A DNA stretch of 64,000 nucleotides from Alteromonadaceae bacterium BrNp21-10 (GCA_030418115.1 JAUHQD010000014.1:1-64000), one strand, 5' to 3'. Counted from the first letter of the stretch, positions 1 through 9,468 are shown. Notes: generated by a model from the letters alone, not told the origin. Numbers and translations are program-made.

Positions 1-60
1 TTGACACTCAAACATCGAGTGCCCACACAGATATGTCTTGTTGCAAATTGTTAAAGAACG
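1..60 (-). other. 16S rRNA operon leader with boxA (rRNA gene lies off the left edge)
   Basis: Read on the minus strand this is the conserved gammaproteobacterial pre-16S leader. A boxA-like element (GTTCTTTAACAAT, rc of 47-59) is followed by the conserved stretch TCTGTGTGGGCACTCG. In E. coli the equivalent leader sits between the rrn promoters and the 16S gene and loads the NusB/S10 antitermination complex. The 16S gene itself should begin beyond position 1. Confidence 0.85.
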
Positions 61-103
61 TTGCTTCAAATGAGCTCTAAGTCTCCCCTGAAGCGGGACG
101 CGC

Positions 104-131
104 ATTCTACGCAACCCTGTTTCTATGTCAA
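104..131 (-). promoter_or_regulatory. rRNA operon promoter P2 (proximal)
   Basis: On the minus strand a perfect -35 TTGACA (126-131), a 16-bp spacer and a -10 TAGAAT (104-109) are followed by a GC-rich discriminator (GCGCGTCCCGC). AT-rich UP-element-like sequence lies upstream (132-170). A 16-bp spacer plus GC discriminator is typical of stringently controlled rrn promoters. Confidence 0.85.
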
Positions 132-217
132 GAATTTATTCTAAATTATCTTCAAAATATTTTCTGTTTTCATCTCACTTCAAGTCGGCCAACTGGCTCT
201 CCCCGAAGCGAGGGCGC

Positions 218-245
218 ATTCTACATCCCACCCCAAAATCGTCAA
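218..245 (-). promoter_or_regulatory. rRNA operon promoter P1 (distal)
   Basis: This is a second copy of the same layout: -35 TTGACG (240-245), 16-bp spacer, -10 TAGAAT (218-223), then a GC-rich discriminator (GCGCCCTCGCTTCGGGG). AT-rich sequence upstream (246-270) could be an UP element. Together with the proximal promoter it forms the tandem pair typical of rrn operons. Confidence 0.8.
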
Positions 246-305
246 CTACTATTTTACCTTTTCTGTCCGTTTGCTCGCTTTATAAACGTTTTATGGTTAA
301 AGCGG

Positions 306-1115
306 CTATTTATCCGACTTATCTTGCTTTGATTTCTCTGTAGACGTCGATTCAACGTCTGCGAAGTCAATATCTTCCTCGGGATCACCGACAACATCTT
401 CAAGTTTTAATTTCTGCACACTTCTTATGGTATTCACCGGCCCAGCCAATGCATATAAGGTAAAGACTAAAAATAAAACTAAAGCGGGTTCAGTAGCAAC
501 AACAACAAAAATGAGTAGAACGACTAATATAGCGACGAAAGGAACCTTTCCATGCCAATTCACTTCTTTAAAGGAATTGTACTTAAAGTTACTCACCATT
601 AATAAGCCGGCGATACCTGTAACGAAAGCAACAATAACGGCATAGTCTTTACCATCGACATCATAATCGACACCCACCCAAACAAGTCCAGCAACTAAAG
701 CTGCCGCAGCAGGACTTGCCAGCCCTTGGAAAAAGCGATTATCTGCAACGCCTAATTGTGTGTTAAATCGAGCAAGCCTTAATGCCCCACCGGCAACGTA
801 TACAAAAGAAGCTAACCAACCAAGCTTCCCCATATCAGTAAGGCCCCAATTATAAGCAACAATAGCTGGAGCTATGCCGAAAGAAACCATGTCAGCCATA
901 GAGTCGTATTCCGCGCCAAACTCGCTTTGAGTATTGGTAATGCGTGCAACTCGACCATCAAGGCCATCAAAAATCATTGCAATGAAGATGGCAACAGCCG
1001 CCGCCTCAAACTGACCATTCATTGAAGAAACAATGGCATAGAAACCTGAAAACAGACCTGCCGTTGTTAATAAATTAGGTAATAAGTAAATACCTTTACG
1101 CTTGCCGTCAGTCAT
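306..1115 (-). CDS. pssA: CDP-diacylglycerol--serine O-phosphatidyltransferase
   Basis: Makes phosphatidylserine from CDP-diacylglycerol and serine, the committed step to phosphatidylethanolamine, in the inner membrane. The CDP-alcohol phosphatidyltransferase signature is complete near residues 50-75: DGLDGRVAR, eight residues, then GAEYDSMAD, giving the DG-AR-G-D-D pattern. Several hydrophobic segments follow. The longer frame to 1190 is rejected. The ATG at 1115 gives the usual N-terminus MTDGKRKGIYLLPN and has a GAGG-type ribosome site upstream. The C-terminal tail is acidic and charged, as in related proteins. The gene is transcribed towards the rRNA promoters. Confidence 0.9.
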   Translation of the reverse strand: MTDGKRKGIYLLPNLLTTAGLFSGFYAIVSSMNGQFEAAAVAIFIAMIFDGLDGRVARITNTQSEFGAEYDSMADMVSFGIAPAIVAYNWGLTDMGKLGWLASFVYVAGGALRLARFNTQLGVADNRFFQGLASPAAAALVAGLVWVGVDYDVDGKDYAVIVAFVTGIAGLLMVSNFKYNSFKEVNWHGKVPFVAILVVLLIFVVVATEPALVLFLVFTLYALAGPVNTIRSVQKLKLEDVVGDPEEDIDFADVESTSTEKSKQDKSDK

Positions 1116-1325
1116 TAAAATAGATTCCTCAATATTGGGAGCGAGATAATAACATAAGATAATGTTGATTCTCACCCCTGAAAATGACAATACAACGGCC
1201 GCTATGTTAAACTTTGAGTCTATTTGAAAATTGACAATTAAATGTGTCGGTTTTTTTTACACAAACACGAATAGCCGATCAGTAAAAAAAACATAACCAA
1301 TTGTATTATATGAAAAAAAATAAAA

Positions 1326-1341
1326 TGGAATGCTTTTTGCT
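1326..1341 (+). promoter_or_regulatory. sigma-54 (RpoN) promoter of the PEP-CTERM gene
   Basis: TGGAATGCTTTTTGCT matches the -24/-12 consensus TGGCACGNNNNTTGCW, with the invariant GG and GC exactly 10 bp apart and only two mismatches (C to A, C to T). Transcription would start near 1352, downstream of the first possible start codon at 1347, so this also supports the ATG at 1386. Established knowledge: PEP-CTERM genes are often controlled by the PrsK/PrsR two-component system acting through RpoN. Confidence 0.75.
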
Positions 1342-1385
1342 TTATATTGGGTAATATTAGATATATTGATTTAGGAAATGTAGTT

Positions 1386-2207
1386 ATGCTGAGAAATTCC
1401 TTAATAGTAATAGTAAGCTTACTAGCCGCACAGGCTTATGCCGGAACAGAAACTCAAAATTGGACATTTAATGGTTCAAATATTTCCGGTAATGGAAATG
1501 GGAACTCTATCAATTTAGCGAGCGGTGATGTTACGTTAACTATAACGGGCTGGTCGAATACTGGCCGCTATAACACGTTAGAGACTGGGACTTTAGGTTA
1601 CGATAATGGGTATGGCCTAACTTTAAAAAACCGAGATGAAGGGACTTGGTCTCCTGATCATTCAATTGATAGTTTCTATAACTCTAATGTTGATGCCATT
1701 TTATTGGAATTTAATAAAGCAGTAAATTTAGATCATTTAGGCATAGGTTGGGCTACGGATGGTTCTGGTGGAGGCTCTGGTGCTGTTGATATTTCAATTG
1801 CGGCCTATACTGGTTCTAACGCCGACTATACTAACTTTTACAATACAAACACGAATACTTGGGGTGAACTACTAAGTAATGGTTGGAAAGGTGTGAACAC
1901 GGTTAATAACAATAGCGATGACGATTTTTTAGACATGGAAGATTATACTTACCATGCAATTGATACTGGTACTGTTACATCTAAATATTGGTTAGTGAGT
2001 GCATATAATCCACTCTTTGGTGATTATTCGTCATATGCAGGTTCAGAAAATGATGGTTTCAAATTAACCGGATTGAGCTCTGAATATACAAAGAAAGAAG
2101 AACAAGAAAAACCACCGGGTATACCCGAACCAAGTACAATTGCAATGTTTGCCTTCGGACTGTTTTCATTGGTACGTATGCGCAAAGAGAAACACATTAG
2201 CCTTTGA
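1386..2207 (+). CDS. PEP-CTERM sorting domain-containing secreted protein
   Basis: A 273-residue exported protein. The start at 1386 gives an N-terminal signal peptide (MLRNSLIVIVSLLAAQAYA, then G) and has AGGA nine bases upstream. The middle is rich in Gly, Asn, Thr and aromatic residues and looks like a beta-sandwich, with no domain I can name. The last ~26 residues are a PEP-CTERM tag: PEPST, a hydrophobic helix, then a basic end (RMRKEK). In this family the tag is recognised by an exosortase and the proteins go to the surface or the exopolysaccharide matrix. No exosortase lies in the window. The gene is AT-rich compared with the housekeeping genes beside it. Confidence 0.85.
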   Translation: MLRNSLIVIVSLLAAQAYAGTETQNWTFNGSNISGNGNGNSINLASGDVTLTITGWSNTGRYNTLETGTLGYDNGYGLTLKNRDEGTWSPDHSIDSFYNSNVDAILLEFNKAVNLDHLGIGWATDGSGGGSGAVDISIAAYTGSNADYTNFYNTNTNTWGELLSNGWKGVNTVNNNSDDDFLDMEDYTYHAIDTGTVTSKYWLVSAYNPLFGDYSSYAGSENDGFKLTGLSSEYTKKEEQEKPPGIPEPSTIAMFAFGLFSLVRMRKEKHISL

Positions 2208-2261
2208 TTATTTTATGATATAAGTACATGATATGTGTACTTAACCCTCGTTAAATTATTG

Positions 2262-5063
2262 ATGTTAATGAAACTAAGAATCTTATTTTTCGGCCTGACA
2301 ATATTAATATGTGGTCAGGCCTTTTCAATTGAAGCCGTTAGTCATTATGAACTCGCAATCAAGTCACATTCAGCGGGTAAAAATGATGAAGCCTATATCT
2401 ATTTAAAAAATGCCATACAGCTTAATCCCGCCCACCTCCCCTCTAAGTTATTATTAGGTAAAATATTTTTTGAAGTTGGTAATATTCCCGCAGCCGAAAA
2501 AGAGTTACAGGAAGCTTATAAACTAGGAGCTGATATCAATTTGATTCTACCTTTATTAGGCACTAGTTTAATATTACAGAAAAAAGTTGATGAACTTTTA
2601 CAATTTGAAGATAAATACTACCAATTAGACCAAGATAATAAATTCGAATGGCATTTATTACGAGGGCAAGCTTACTTAATCGAATCTAAAGCTGACTTAG
2701 CTGATTTTGAATTCCGTGAGGCTATTAATTTATTTCCTAACAAACCACGTGCTTTAAATACTTTAAGTTCGCTTTATATTAAGTTGAATCAGTTTGATAA
2801 AGCAGAACTCTTAGTTAAAAAATCATTAGCATTGAATAGCCAAAATGAAAAAACATGGCAACTTCAAGGGGAATTATTCTTAACGCAGAAGAACCCAAAT
2901 GATGCACTAGAAAGTTTTTTAAATGGTTATAATTTAGCCCCTGATGATCCAAAAATATTGCGCAACTTAACATCTCTCTACTTAAGTAATAATGACGTTG
3001 AAAAAGCTAATATTTATAACGAAAAAATTATAGAACAATCCCCCAATGATCTTACCGCAAATTTAATTAAAGCTTGGTTCTTAAAAAATCAAAGTAAATC
3101 TAAAGAAGCAGAGGCAATATTAACCGAACTAAGTCAAAATCTTACTTTAATCGACTCATCAGACACATCGCTAATTGGAAATCATAATTATGTGCAAGGT
3201 GTTACCGAATATATGCTGGGTAATTTCAAAGTTGCTGAAAATGCATTACTCAAACATTTGGGGAAATTTGAACAAGATGTAAAATCAATACAAGTACTAG
3301 CCAATATTTATATCGAATCAGAGCAATTAGATGAAGCTTTAAAACTATTAGAATCACATGATCTAGCAGTTATGCGTAATCTAAATTTAGGTATATTACT
3401 AATTAATCTCTATATACAGCAAGACAATATATTTAGGGCTGAAAAAACTTTTAATGAATTAGACCAACACTTTCCAGACACTCCCTATCTGAATGTTATT
3501 AGAGCTAAGATTTATGATTTACGGGGTGACTCGGCTGCAGCATTAGCTATGTTAAATGGTATTAAACTAACTAAACCTAATCTTCAATATTCTTTATTGA
3601 AGGGAAAACTACTAATCCAATCAGGAAAAATAGACCAAGCTAAATTAATTGCCCAAAGTTTATATAATACAAATAAAGCTAATACGGATGTAGTGAATTT
3701 AATGTCAGCCATTTGGATCGCTGAAAAAGATTTTCCAAAAGCTCAAAAATATATTCAACAAGTACTAGATCTGTCTCCTGAAAACTTAACAGCAAATTAT
3801 AATGCGGCGTTAATTTTATTAAAACAAACTGACTTCAAAGGTGCAAAAGACATTTTAGAAAAGTCATTAGAGACAGCGCCATCACATTCCCCTACTTTAT
3901 TACAGTTAGCCAATATAGATTTGAATAACGGAGATATTAAAAATGCAGAAAATTGGCTAAATAAATTATTGGCTTACAACCCTTCTCATAGAGTCGCTAA
4001 TCAAGAGTTGTTCAAGATTTATGTGTCACAAAAACGATGGGATGAAGCCTTAAATATTAATTCTTTTTTGCTTACAAACGATAGACTCGACGCCAGTCTA
4101 TTAATTCAAAAAGCATTACTTCTACACGAAACACGAGATCAACAAGGCGCCGTTAGAAACTTTAATTTGGTCTATGAGCTATGGTTAGACGATGCCAATA
4201 AACTCAAAACTCTAGCACAATACCAATTATCTGCTGATGATAAATCTGGAGCTGAAAAAAGTATTTTAAAAGCATTAGAGATAACACAGGATAACAACGC
4301 CTTAAAAATTGAATTAGCTAAAGTAAAGCTGAGTTTAAACCAGTTTGATTTTGTAAAAAAAGTGATAAAAGAACTAAAGAAAAAGGATGTGAATACAGAA
4401 GAGTTCTATTTATTACAAGGGCAGTTAGCTAAACAAATGGGGCAACTTGTTACTGCTGCTAAATTATTTCACAAAACACTCGCACTTTATCCAAAGTCAC
4501 CCATAGCAATTCTCGAATCTTATGGTTTAGCGCAACAAAATATAGCGACCAATAAATTCATAACACATATTGAAGAATTACTAGAATTAGAACCCGACTT
4601 GCACTGGTGCAGGAAACTACTTGCTGATTTATATTTAGATTCAGGTAATTGGGCTGAAGCAGAAAAGCACTACCAGCTATTACTAACCACTTCTGAACAA
4701 TACGCACAATCACCCTCTATTCTTAATAACTTGGCGAATATCTATGCAAAAACAGATCTGGTCAAAGCTCGCAATACCGCGCTAACAGCTATTGAAAATG
4801 GTGGCAACAAAAGCGCAGCCATATTGGATACCATGGGCTGGATTTTGGCGAAAGAGAAAAATTATTCTGAGGCATTAGGCTATTTACGTGAAGCTTACTC
4901 ACTAAATTCCAAAAACGCTGAAACTCGCTACCATTTAGGTTATGTACTATTTCATTTGGATCGCACTACTGAAGCTGTAGAACAATTAAAAGCGGCAGTA
5001 AAAGTGGATAACTTTACCGAATACGAAGATGCCGTAATACTGTTAAACAATCTACAACAATAA
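2262..5063 (+). CDS. prsT: PrsT-like PEP-CTERM system TPR-repeat protein
   Basis: A 933-residue exported protein made almost entirely of tetratricopeptide repeats, with many A-x2-Y/F-x-K/E-A-L units spaced about 34 residues apart. Its length and N-terminal region (LKNAIQLNPAHLPSKLLLGK, then ELGADINLILPLLG-like spacing) fit the PEP-CTERM-associated TPR family PrsT. A signal peptide is present. The usual lipoprotein cysteine is not convincing, since the residue before Cys in LTILICGQ is Ile. The start is uncertain: GTG 2235, ATG 2262 or ATG 2268, none with a clear ribosome site. It follows the PEP-CTERM gene after a short gap and is probably cotranscribed from the sigma-54 promoter. It is strongly AT-rich. 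Confidence 0.75.
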   Translation: MLMKLRILFFGLTILICGQAFSIEAVSHYELAIKSHSAGKNDEAYIYLKNAIQLNPAHLPSKLLLGKIFFEVGNIPAAEKELQEAYKLGADINLILPLLGTSLILQKKVDELLQFEDKYYQLDQDNKFEWHLLRGQAYLIESKADLADFEFREAINLFPNKPRALNTLSSLYIKLNQFDKAELLVKKSLALNSQNEKTWQLQGELFLTQKNPNDALESFLNGYNLAPDDPKILRNLTSLYLSNNDVEKANIYNEKIIEQSPNDLTANLIKAWFLKNQSKSKEAEAILTELSQNLTLIDSSDTSLIGNHNYVQGVTEYMLGNFKVAENALLKHLGKFEQDVKSIQVLANIYIESEQLDEALKLLESHDLAVMRNLNLGILLINLYIQQDNIFRAEKTFNELDQHFPDTPYLNVIRAKIYDLRGDSAAALAMLNGIKLTKPNLQYSLLKGKLLIQSGKIDQAKLIAQSLYNTNKANTDVVNLMSAIWIAEKDFPKAQKYIQQVLDLSPENLTANYNAALILLKQTDFKGAKDILEKSLETAPSHSPTLLQLANIDLNNGDIKNAENWLNKLLAYNPSHRVANQELFKIYVSQKRWDEALNINSFLLTNDRLDASLLIQKALLLHETRDQQGAVRNFNLVYELWLDDANKLKTLAQYQLSADDKSGAEKSILKALEITQDNNALKIELAKVKLSLNQFDFVKKVIKELKKKDVNTEEFYLLQGQLAKQMGQLVTAAKLFHKTLALYPKSPIAILESYGLAQQNIATNKFITHIEELLELEPDLHWCRKLLADLYLDSGNWAEAEKHYQLLLTTSEQYAQSPSILNNLANIYAKTDLVKARNTALTAIENGGNKSAAILDTMGWILAKEKNYSEALGYLREAYSLNSKNAETRYHLGYVLFHLDRTTEAVEQLKAAVKVDNFTEYEDAVILLNNLQQ

Positions 5064-5068
5064 TTATA

Positions 5069-5090
5069 CCTGCGCTCTTAAAAACGCAGG
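5069..5090. terminator. Possible terminator hairpin between prsT and clpB
   Basis: A 6-bp GC-rich stem (CCTGCG/CGCAGG) with a 10-nt loop lies between two convergent genes. There is no real T-run on the plus side, and only a T-rich stretch on the minus side, so its function as an intrinsic terminator is uncertain. Confidence 0.4.
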
Positions 5091-5100
5091 CACATTTGAC

Positions 5101-7671
5101 TCAACTAATAATCAAACCACTTTCATCTGCATCTAGCGAGATAGTGCTGTTAGGCAATATTTTCCCTGACAGAATTTGTTGTGCCAATGGGTTTTCAATT
5201 TGATTTTGAATGGCACGTCTAAGTGGACGAGCACCATATACAGGGTCAAACCCCGCTTCAGCGATTCTTGTCAACGCGTCGTCTGTCACTTCCATTTGAT
5301 AACCTTTAGTATTTAATCTTGCCATTAACGACTGTAATTGAATTTTGGCTATTTGTTTAATCTGCCCCGCATTTAATGGATGGAAAACTACCGTATCATC
5401 AATACGATTGATAAATTCAGGCCTAAAGTTATGTGCAACCACATCCATGACTCTTTGCTTCATTTGCGCATACTGTGACTCGGTATTCAATTCTTGAATC
5501 ACATCCGACCCTAGATTCGAAGTCATAATCACTACGGTATTTTTAAAATCAACGGTACGCCCCTGCCCATCTGTTAAGCGGCCATCATCCAACACTTGTA
5601 ATAAGATATTAAACACATCGGGATGAGCCTTTTCCACTTCATCTAACAAAATGACCGAGTAGGGTTTTCTACGCACCGCTTCGGTTAGATAGCCACCTTC
5701 CTCATAGCCGACATAACCGGGAGGCGCCCCCACTAAACGGGAGACTGAGTGTTTTTCCATAAACTCCGACATATCAATACGCACCATCGCATCTTCAGTG
5801 TCAAACATGAAACCCGCCAAGGCTTTACAGAGCTCAGTTTTACCCACCCCCGTCGGCCCAAGGAAGAGAAATGAGCCAATAGGACGATTCGGATCGGCTA
5901 AGCCTGCGCGAGTACGTCGTATCGCATTCGATACCGCGTTTACCGCTTCAGCTTGACCGACGACTCGGTCATGTAGAGCCTCCTCCATACGCAGTAGCTT
6001 ATCGACTTCGCCTTCGAGCATTTTAGAAACAGGGATGCCCGTCCAACGGGATAACACATCAGCAATTTCATTCTCTGTCACTTTATTTTTAAGCAACTGC
6101 AAGTCATGATTCTGCGCTTCAGAAGCGTGTTCTAACTTCATTTCTAGCTCAGGAATTCGCCCATATTGCAGTTCCGACATACGGCTTAAATCGCTAGCAC
6201 GGCGAGCAATTTCAAGGTCTAGCTTAGCCTGCTCAAGTTCAGACTTAATATGTTGTGTGCCTTGCATTGCTGATTTCTCAGCTAGCCAGATTTTTTCTAA
6301 ATCGGCGAATTTAAATTCTAATTGCTCACGCTCATGTTCGATGACTTCCAAACGTTTGTGACTGGCTTCATCGGTTTCTTTGGCTAAGGCTTGCTCTTCC
6401 AACTTAAGCTGAATAATACGGCGCTCATAGCGGTCCATTTCCTCAGGCTTAGAGTCAATTTGTATACGGATACTGGATGCAGCTTCATCAATCAAATCGA
6501 TGGCTTTATCCGGTAATTGGCGGTCACTAATATAACGATGAGACAACGTGGCGGCGGCAACTATGGCCGGATCGGTAATATTCACCGAATGATGTAATTC
6601 ATAACGCTCTTTCAGGCCACGCAAGATGGCAATGGTATCTTCAACATTTGGCTCATCAACCTGCACTTTTTGGAAACGGCGCTCTAACGCCGCGTCTTTT
6701 TCAATGTACTGTCGGTATTCATCTAAGGTAGTTGCACCGACACAATGCAATTCACCTCGCGCAAGTGCTGGTTTGAGCATGTTACCGGCATCCATCGCGC
6801 CTTCACCTTTACCCGCGCCGACCATAGTATGCAGCTCATCAATGAAGAGGATAACCTTGCCCTCTTCCTTGGATAATTCATTTAATACAGCTTTTAGCCG
6901 TTCTTCAAATTCACCCCGATATTTAGCACCCGCCACTAATGAGCCCATATCCAACGATAGAACCCGTTTATTTTTTAAACCCTCAGGCACTTCACCATTA
7001 ATAATCCGTTGTGCAAGCCCTTCTACGATGGCTGTTTTACCCACACCAGGCTCACCAATTAATACAGGGTTATTTTTAGTACGGCGTTGTAATACTTGTA
7101 TAGTGCGACGAATTTCTTCATCTCTACCGATAACGGGGTCCAACTTACCTTGCTCAGCACGCTCGGTTAAATCCATGGTAAATTTTTCTAATGCTTGGCG
7201 TACATCCTCAGCATTGGGGTCTGTCACATTTTGGCCACCACGCATATCGTCGATGGCTTTAGTCATATTCGTTGAGGTTGCTCCCGCTTGGCGTAAAATA
7301 TCGCCCAGTTTTCCTTTGTCTTCGGTAGCCGCCAGTACGAAAATTTCTGAACTAACGTAAACATCTTTACGTTTTTGCGCCAATTTATCGGTTAAATTAA
7401 TCAGCACCACAGTCTCTTTGCCAAACTGCACGTCCCCACCAGTGCCGTCAACACGAGGCAATCGTTCAATTGCTTCGGATAATGCTGAACGCAACCCGTT
7501 AACATTGACACCGGCTTTATCCATTAAACTGCGGATAGAGCCGCCTTCCTGATTCATCATGGCCATCATCAAATGAACGGGCTCAATATATTGATGATCA
7601 CGACCAAGCGCTAAAGACTGAGCTTCAGAAATTGCCATTTGAAATTTACTGGTTAATTTATCGGAACGCAT
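5101..7671 (-). CDS. clpB: ATP-dependent disaggregase ClpB
   Basis: A Hsp104/ClpB-type chaperone that works with DnaK to pull proteins out of aggregates in the cytoplasm. The 856 residues are almost the same length as E. coli ClpB (857). Order of domains: Clp N-domain (1-145), AAA+ module 1 with Walker A GEPGVGKT at 206-213, the long coiled-coil middle domain characteristic of ClpB (about 400-520), AAA+ module 2 with Walker A GPTGVGKT near 605, and the C-terminal D2-small domain ([10 protein letters not shown]). The start [10 protein letters not shown] aligns with the E. coli N-terminus. A sigma-32 promoter lies directly upstream. Confidence 0.97.
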   Translation of the reverse strand: MRSDKLTSKFQMAISEAQSLALGRDHQYIEPVHLMMAMMNQEGGSIRSLMDKAGVNVNGLRSALSEAIERLPRVDGTGGDVQFGKETVVLINLTDKLAQKRKDVYVSSEIFVLAATEDKGKLGDILRQAGATSTNMTKAIDDMRGGQNVTDPNAEDVRQALEKFTMDLTERAEQGKLDPVIGRDEEIRRTIQVLQRRTKNNPVLIGEPGVGKTAIVEGLAQRIINGEVPEGLKNKRVLSLDMGSLVAGAKYRGEFEERLKAVLNELSKEEGKVILFIDELHTMVGAGKGEGAMDAGNMLKPALARGELHCVGATTLDEYRQYIEKDAALERRFQKVQVDEPNVEDTIAILRGLKERYELHHSVNITDPAIVAAATLSHRYISDRQLPDKAIDLIDEAASSIRIQIDSKPEEMDRYERRIIQLKLEEQALAKETDEASHKRLEVIEHEREQLEFKFADLEKIWLAEKSAMQGTQHIKSELEQAKLDLEIARRASDLSRMSELQYGRIPELEMKLEHASEAQNHDLQLLKNKVTENEIADVLSRWTGIPVSKMLEGEVDKLLRMEEALHDRVVGQAEAVNAVSNAIRRTRAGLADPNRPIGSFLFLGPTGVGKTELCKALAGFMFDTEDAMVRIDMSEFMEKHSVSRLVGAPPGYVGYEEGGYLTEAVRRKPYSVILLDEVEKAHPDVFNILLQVLDDGRLTDGQGRTVDFKNTVVIMTSNLGSDVIQELNTESQYAQMKQRVMDVVAHNFRPEFINRIDDTVVFHPLNAGQIKQIAKIQLQSLMARLNTKGYQMEVTDDALTRIAEAGFDPVYGARPLRRAIQNQIENPLAQQILSGKILPNSTISLDADESGLIIS

Positions 7672-7703
7672 AATTTTTACCTATTAACACTAACTTAAGA
7701 ATG

Positions 7704-7732
7704 AAATGGGTGCAGTAACAGCATTATTCAAG
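7704..7732 (-). promoter_or_regulatory. Sigma-32 heat-shock promoter of clpB
   Basis: On the minus strand CTTGAAT (7726-7732), a 15-bp spacer and CCCATTT (7704-7710) match the heat-shock consensus CTTGAAA-N(13-15)-CCCATNT almost perfectly. The predicted start, near 7697, leaves about 26 nt of leader before the clpB ATG at 7671. Confidence 0.85.
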
Positions 7733-7779
7733 TGGGTAACAAACAACCGTTCGTCTAACTAGAAAACAATAGCGAACTT

Positions 7780-8499
7780 TTAACATAAGCTAATGCAGGA
7801 CAACATTCGGCCAGTTTGACCATCACGACGATAAGAATAAAACAGCTCAGGCTGAGCATAAGTGCAGTATTCGCCACCAGATACTTGCTTAACTCCTATT
7901 GATATTAAGCGATGGCGAGCGATGGCATACAAGTCAGCCATAAATTTATGCTGGGTAGTAGCAACAAAACAAGCTTGCTCTTGTTGCTTAAAAAAGGGCA
8001 ATACTTCCGCTCCTACCTCAAATGCTTTTGCACTGATAGCAGGCCCTAACCACACATAAAGCTGTTCGGGATTTGCATTCATTTGGCTAATGGTTTTTTC
8101 AATAATACCCGCCGCTAAGCCCCGCCAACCAGCATGCACGGCGGCCACCACTTTTTCTTTTGGTGCAGCGATTAATACCGGTAAACAATCGGCGGTCATT
8201 ACTGCGCAAGCAACATGCGCTTCACGACTAATACTAGCATCGGTTGGTGATTCTATTTGTAGCGGTGTTTGACTATTTATCTCAATAACGTTGGAGCTAT
8301 GGGTCTGATTTAACCACCGAATATCACTAGCATTGGGGAGTTGTTGGCGATTATATTGCACATGTAATGGATTATCACCAACGTGAGCACCCAAATTTAA
8401 ACCAGCATAGGGTGGTAGGCTTACACCATTCACACGTGTGGTTGTGTAAGCCTTTACGAGATCTGCAATGGGCCAATCTGGCTTAATAAATTGGATGAT
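7780..8499 (-). CDS. pgeF: Peptidoglycan editing factor / YfiH-LACC1 family protein, apparently without a canonical start codon
   Basis: YfiH family, a cytoplasmic Zn/Cu-binding enzyme described as a peptidoglycan-editing factor with purine-nucleoside and laccase-like activities in homologues. The metal-site motifs are present: QTHSSNV, ADCLPV and HAGWRG. The first ordinary in-frame start is GTG at 8433, but that drops a conserved N-terminal strand (PDWP about ten residues in, then TTTRVNGVSLPPY). The frame stays open back to the rluD stop codon, and the residue aligned with the E. coli initiator Met is the ATC codon at 8497-8499, touching that stop. From there the protein would be 239 residues (E. 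coli 243). I give the full homologous span; the true start could be ATC, ATT 8487 or GTG 8433. Confidence 0.85.
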   Translation of the reverse strand: MIQFIKPDWPIADLVKAYTTTRVNGVSLPPYAGLNLGAHVGDNPLHVQYNRQQLPNASDIRWLNQTHSSNVIEINSQTPLQIESPTDASISREAHVACAVMTADCLPVLIAAPKEKVVAAVHAGWRGLAAGIIEKTISQMNANPEQLYVWLGPAISAKAFEVGAEVLPFFKQQEQACFVATTQHKFMADLYAIARHRLISIGVKQVSGGEYCTYAQPELFYSYRRDGQTGRMLSCISLC

Positions 8500-9468
8500 T
8501 TAGCCGTTAAAATGTAATTTATTATCCGCACGCATCGCTGCTAATAACTCTACAAAATCGGCAGGTAATGGAGATTTCCACGATAACCACTCCCCAGTAA
8601 TAGGATGAGTTAGCTCCAGTTGCACAGCATGTAATGCCTGACGACGAAAACCTCTGAGCAATTCAATAAATTCAGCACTAGCCGCTTTGGGCGGACGCGG
8701 ACGACCACCGTATAGCGGGTCACCCACCAGAGGGTAAGTCAAATGCGACATATGTACACGAATTTGATGAGTACGACCGGATTCCAACTTCAAACGTAAA
8801 TAGGTGTGAGCACGAAACTTTTCTTTAACTCGATAATGAGTCGTCGCAGGTTTACCCGTTTCACGGACAGCCATGCTAGTGCGCTTTGTTGCATGTCGAC
8901 CAATTGGCGCATCGACAGTGCCACCCGCCACCATAGTTCCGCAAACAACCGCTTCATATTCTCGGCTAATTTCCCGAGCCTGTAATTGTTCTACCAAATG
9001 AGTTTGCGCCGCAATGGTTTTGGCCACCACCATCAAGCCGGTAGTGTCTTTATCTAAGCGATGTACGATCCCCGCTCTGGGCACTAAGTCTATTTCCGGG
9101 GCATGGGCTAACAATGCGTTAAGTACCGTACCTTGGCTATTACCGGCACCGGGGTGCACAACTAAGCCAGCGGGCTTATCAATCACCAAAATAAATTCAT
9201 CTTCATATATCACATTAAGATCAATATCTTCGGCTTGATGGCGTTGAAGTTTTTCAAAAAAAGTGACAACGTCTATTACTTCGCCACCGTTGATTTTTTC
9301 ACGGGGTTTATCAACAACCACGCCGTCAACACTCACTTGGCCAGCGGTGATCCACTCTTTTATGCGCGATCGCGAATAATCGGGGAACATTTCCGCTAAT
9401 CCCTGATCTAATCGTTTACCGAACAAGTGTTCAGGTACAATTGCGCTCAATTCAATTTTTTCTTGCAT
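8500..9468 (-). CDS. rluD: 23S rRNA pseudouridine(1911/1915/1917) synthase RluD
   Basis: Converts three uridines in helix 69 of 23S rRNA to pseudouridine. An S4 RNA-binding domain occupies about residues 15-75 (KRLDQGLAEMFPDYSRSRI). The RluA/RluD catalytic motif HRLDKDTTGL follows, with the catalytic Asp at residue 139, the same number as in E. coli RluD. The C-terminal RTHQIRVH motif is present. Length is 322 (E. coli 326). It is the first gene of rluD-pgeF and diverges from bamD, an arrangement common in gammaproteobacteria. Confidence 0.95.
   Translation of the reverse strand: MQEKIELSAIVPEHLFGKRLDQGLAEMFPDYSRSRIKEWITAGQVSVDGVVVDKPREKINGGEVIDVVTFFEKLQRHQAEDIDLNVIYEDEFILVIDKPAGLVVHPGAGNSQGTVLNALLAHAPEIDLVPRAGIVHRLDKDTTGLMVVAKTIAAQTHLVEQLQAREISREYEAVVCGTMVAGGTVDAPIGRHATKRTSMAVRETGKPATTHYRVKEKFRAHTYLRLKLESGRTHQIRVHMSHLTYPLVGDPLYGGRPRPPKAASAEFIELLRGFRRQALHAVQLELTHPITGEWLSWKSPLPADFVELLAAMRADNKLHFNG

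Noticed and set aside
125-343. A small plus-strand open frame near the left edge
   Set aside because: It runs across the minus-strand rRNA promoters and the end of pssA; it has no ribosome site.
2235-2261. GTG 2235 as the start of the PrsT-like protein
   Set aside because: It adds nine residues before a normal signal peptide and has no ribosome site; ATG 2262 is preferred, although not proven.
6626-7360. A 244-codon plus-strand open frame
   Set aside because: It lies wholly antisense inside clpB, has no family features and is a codon-composition shadow.
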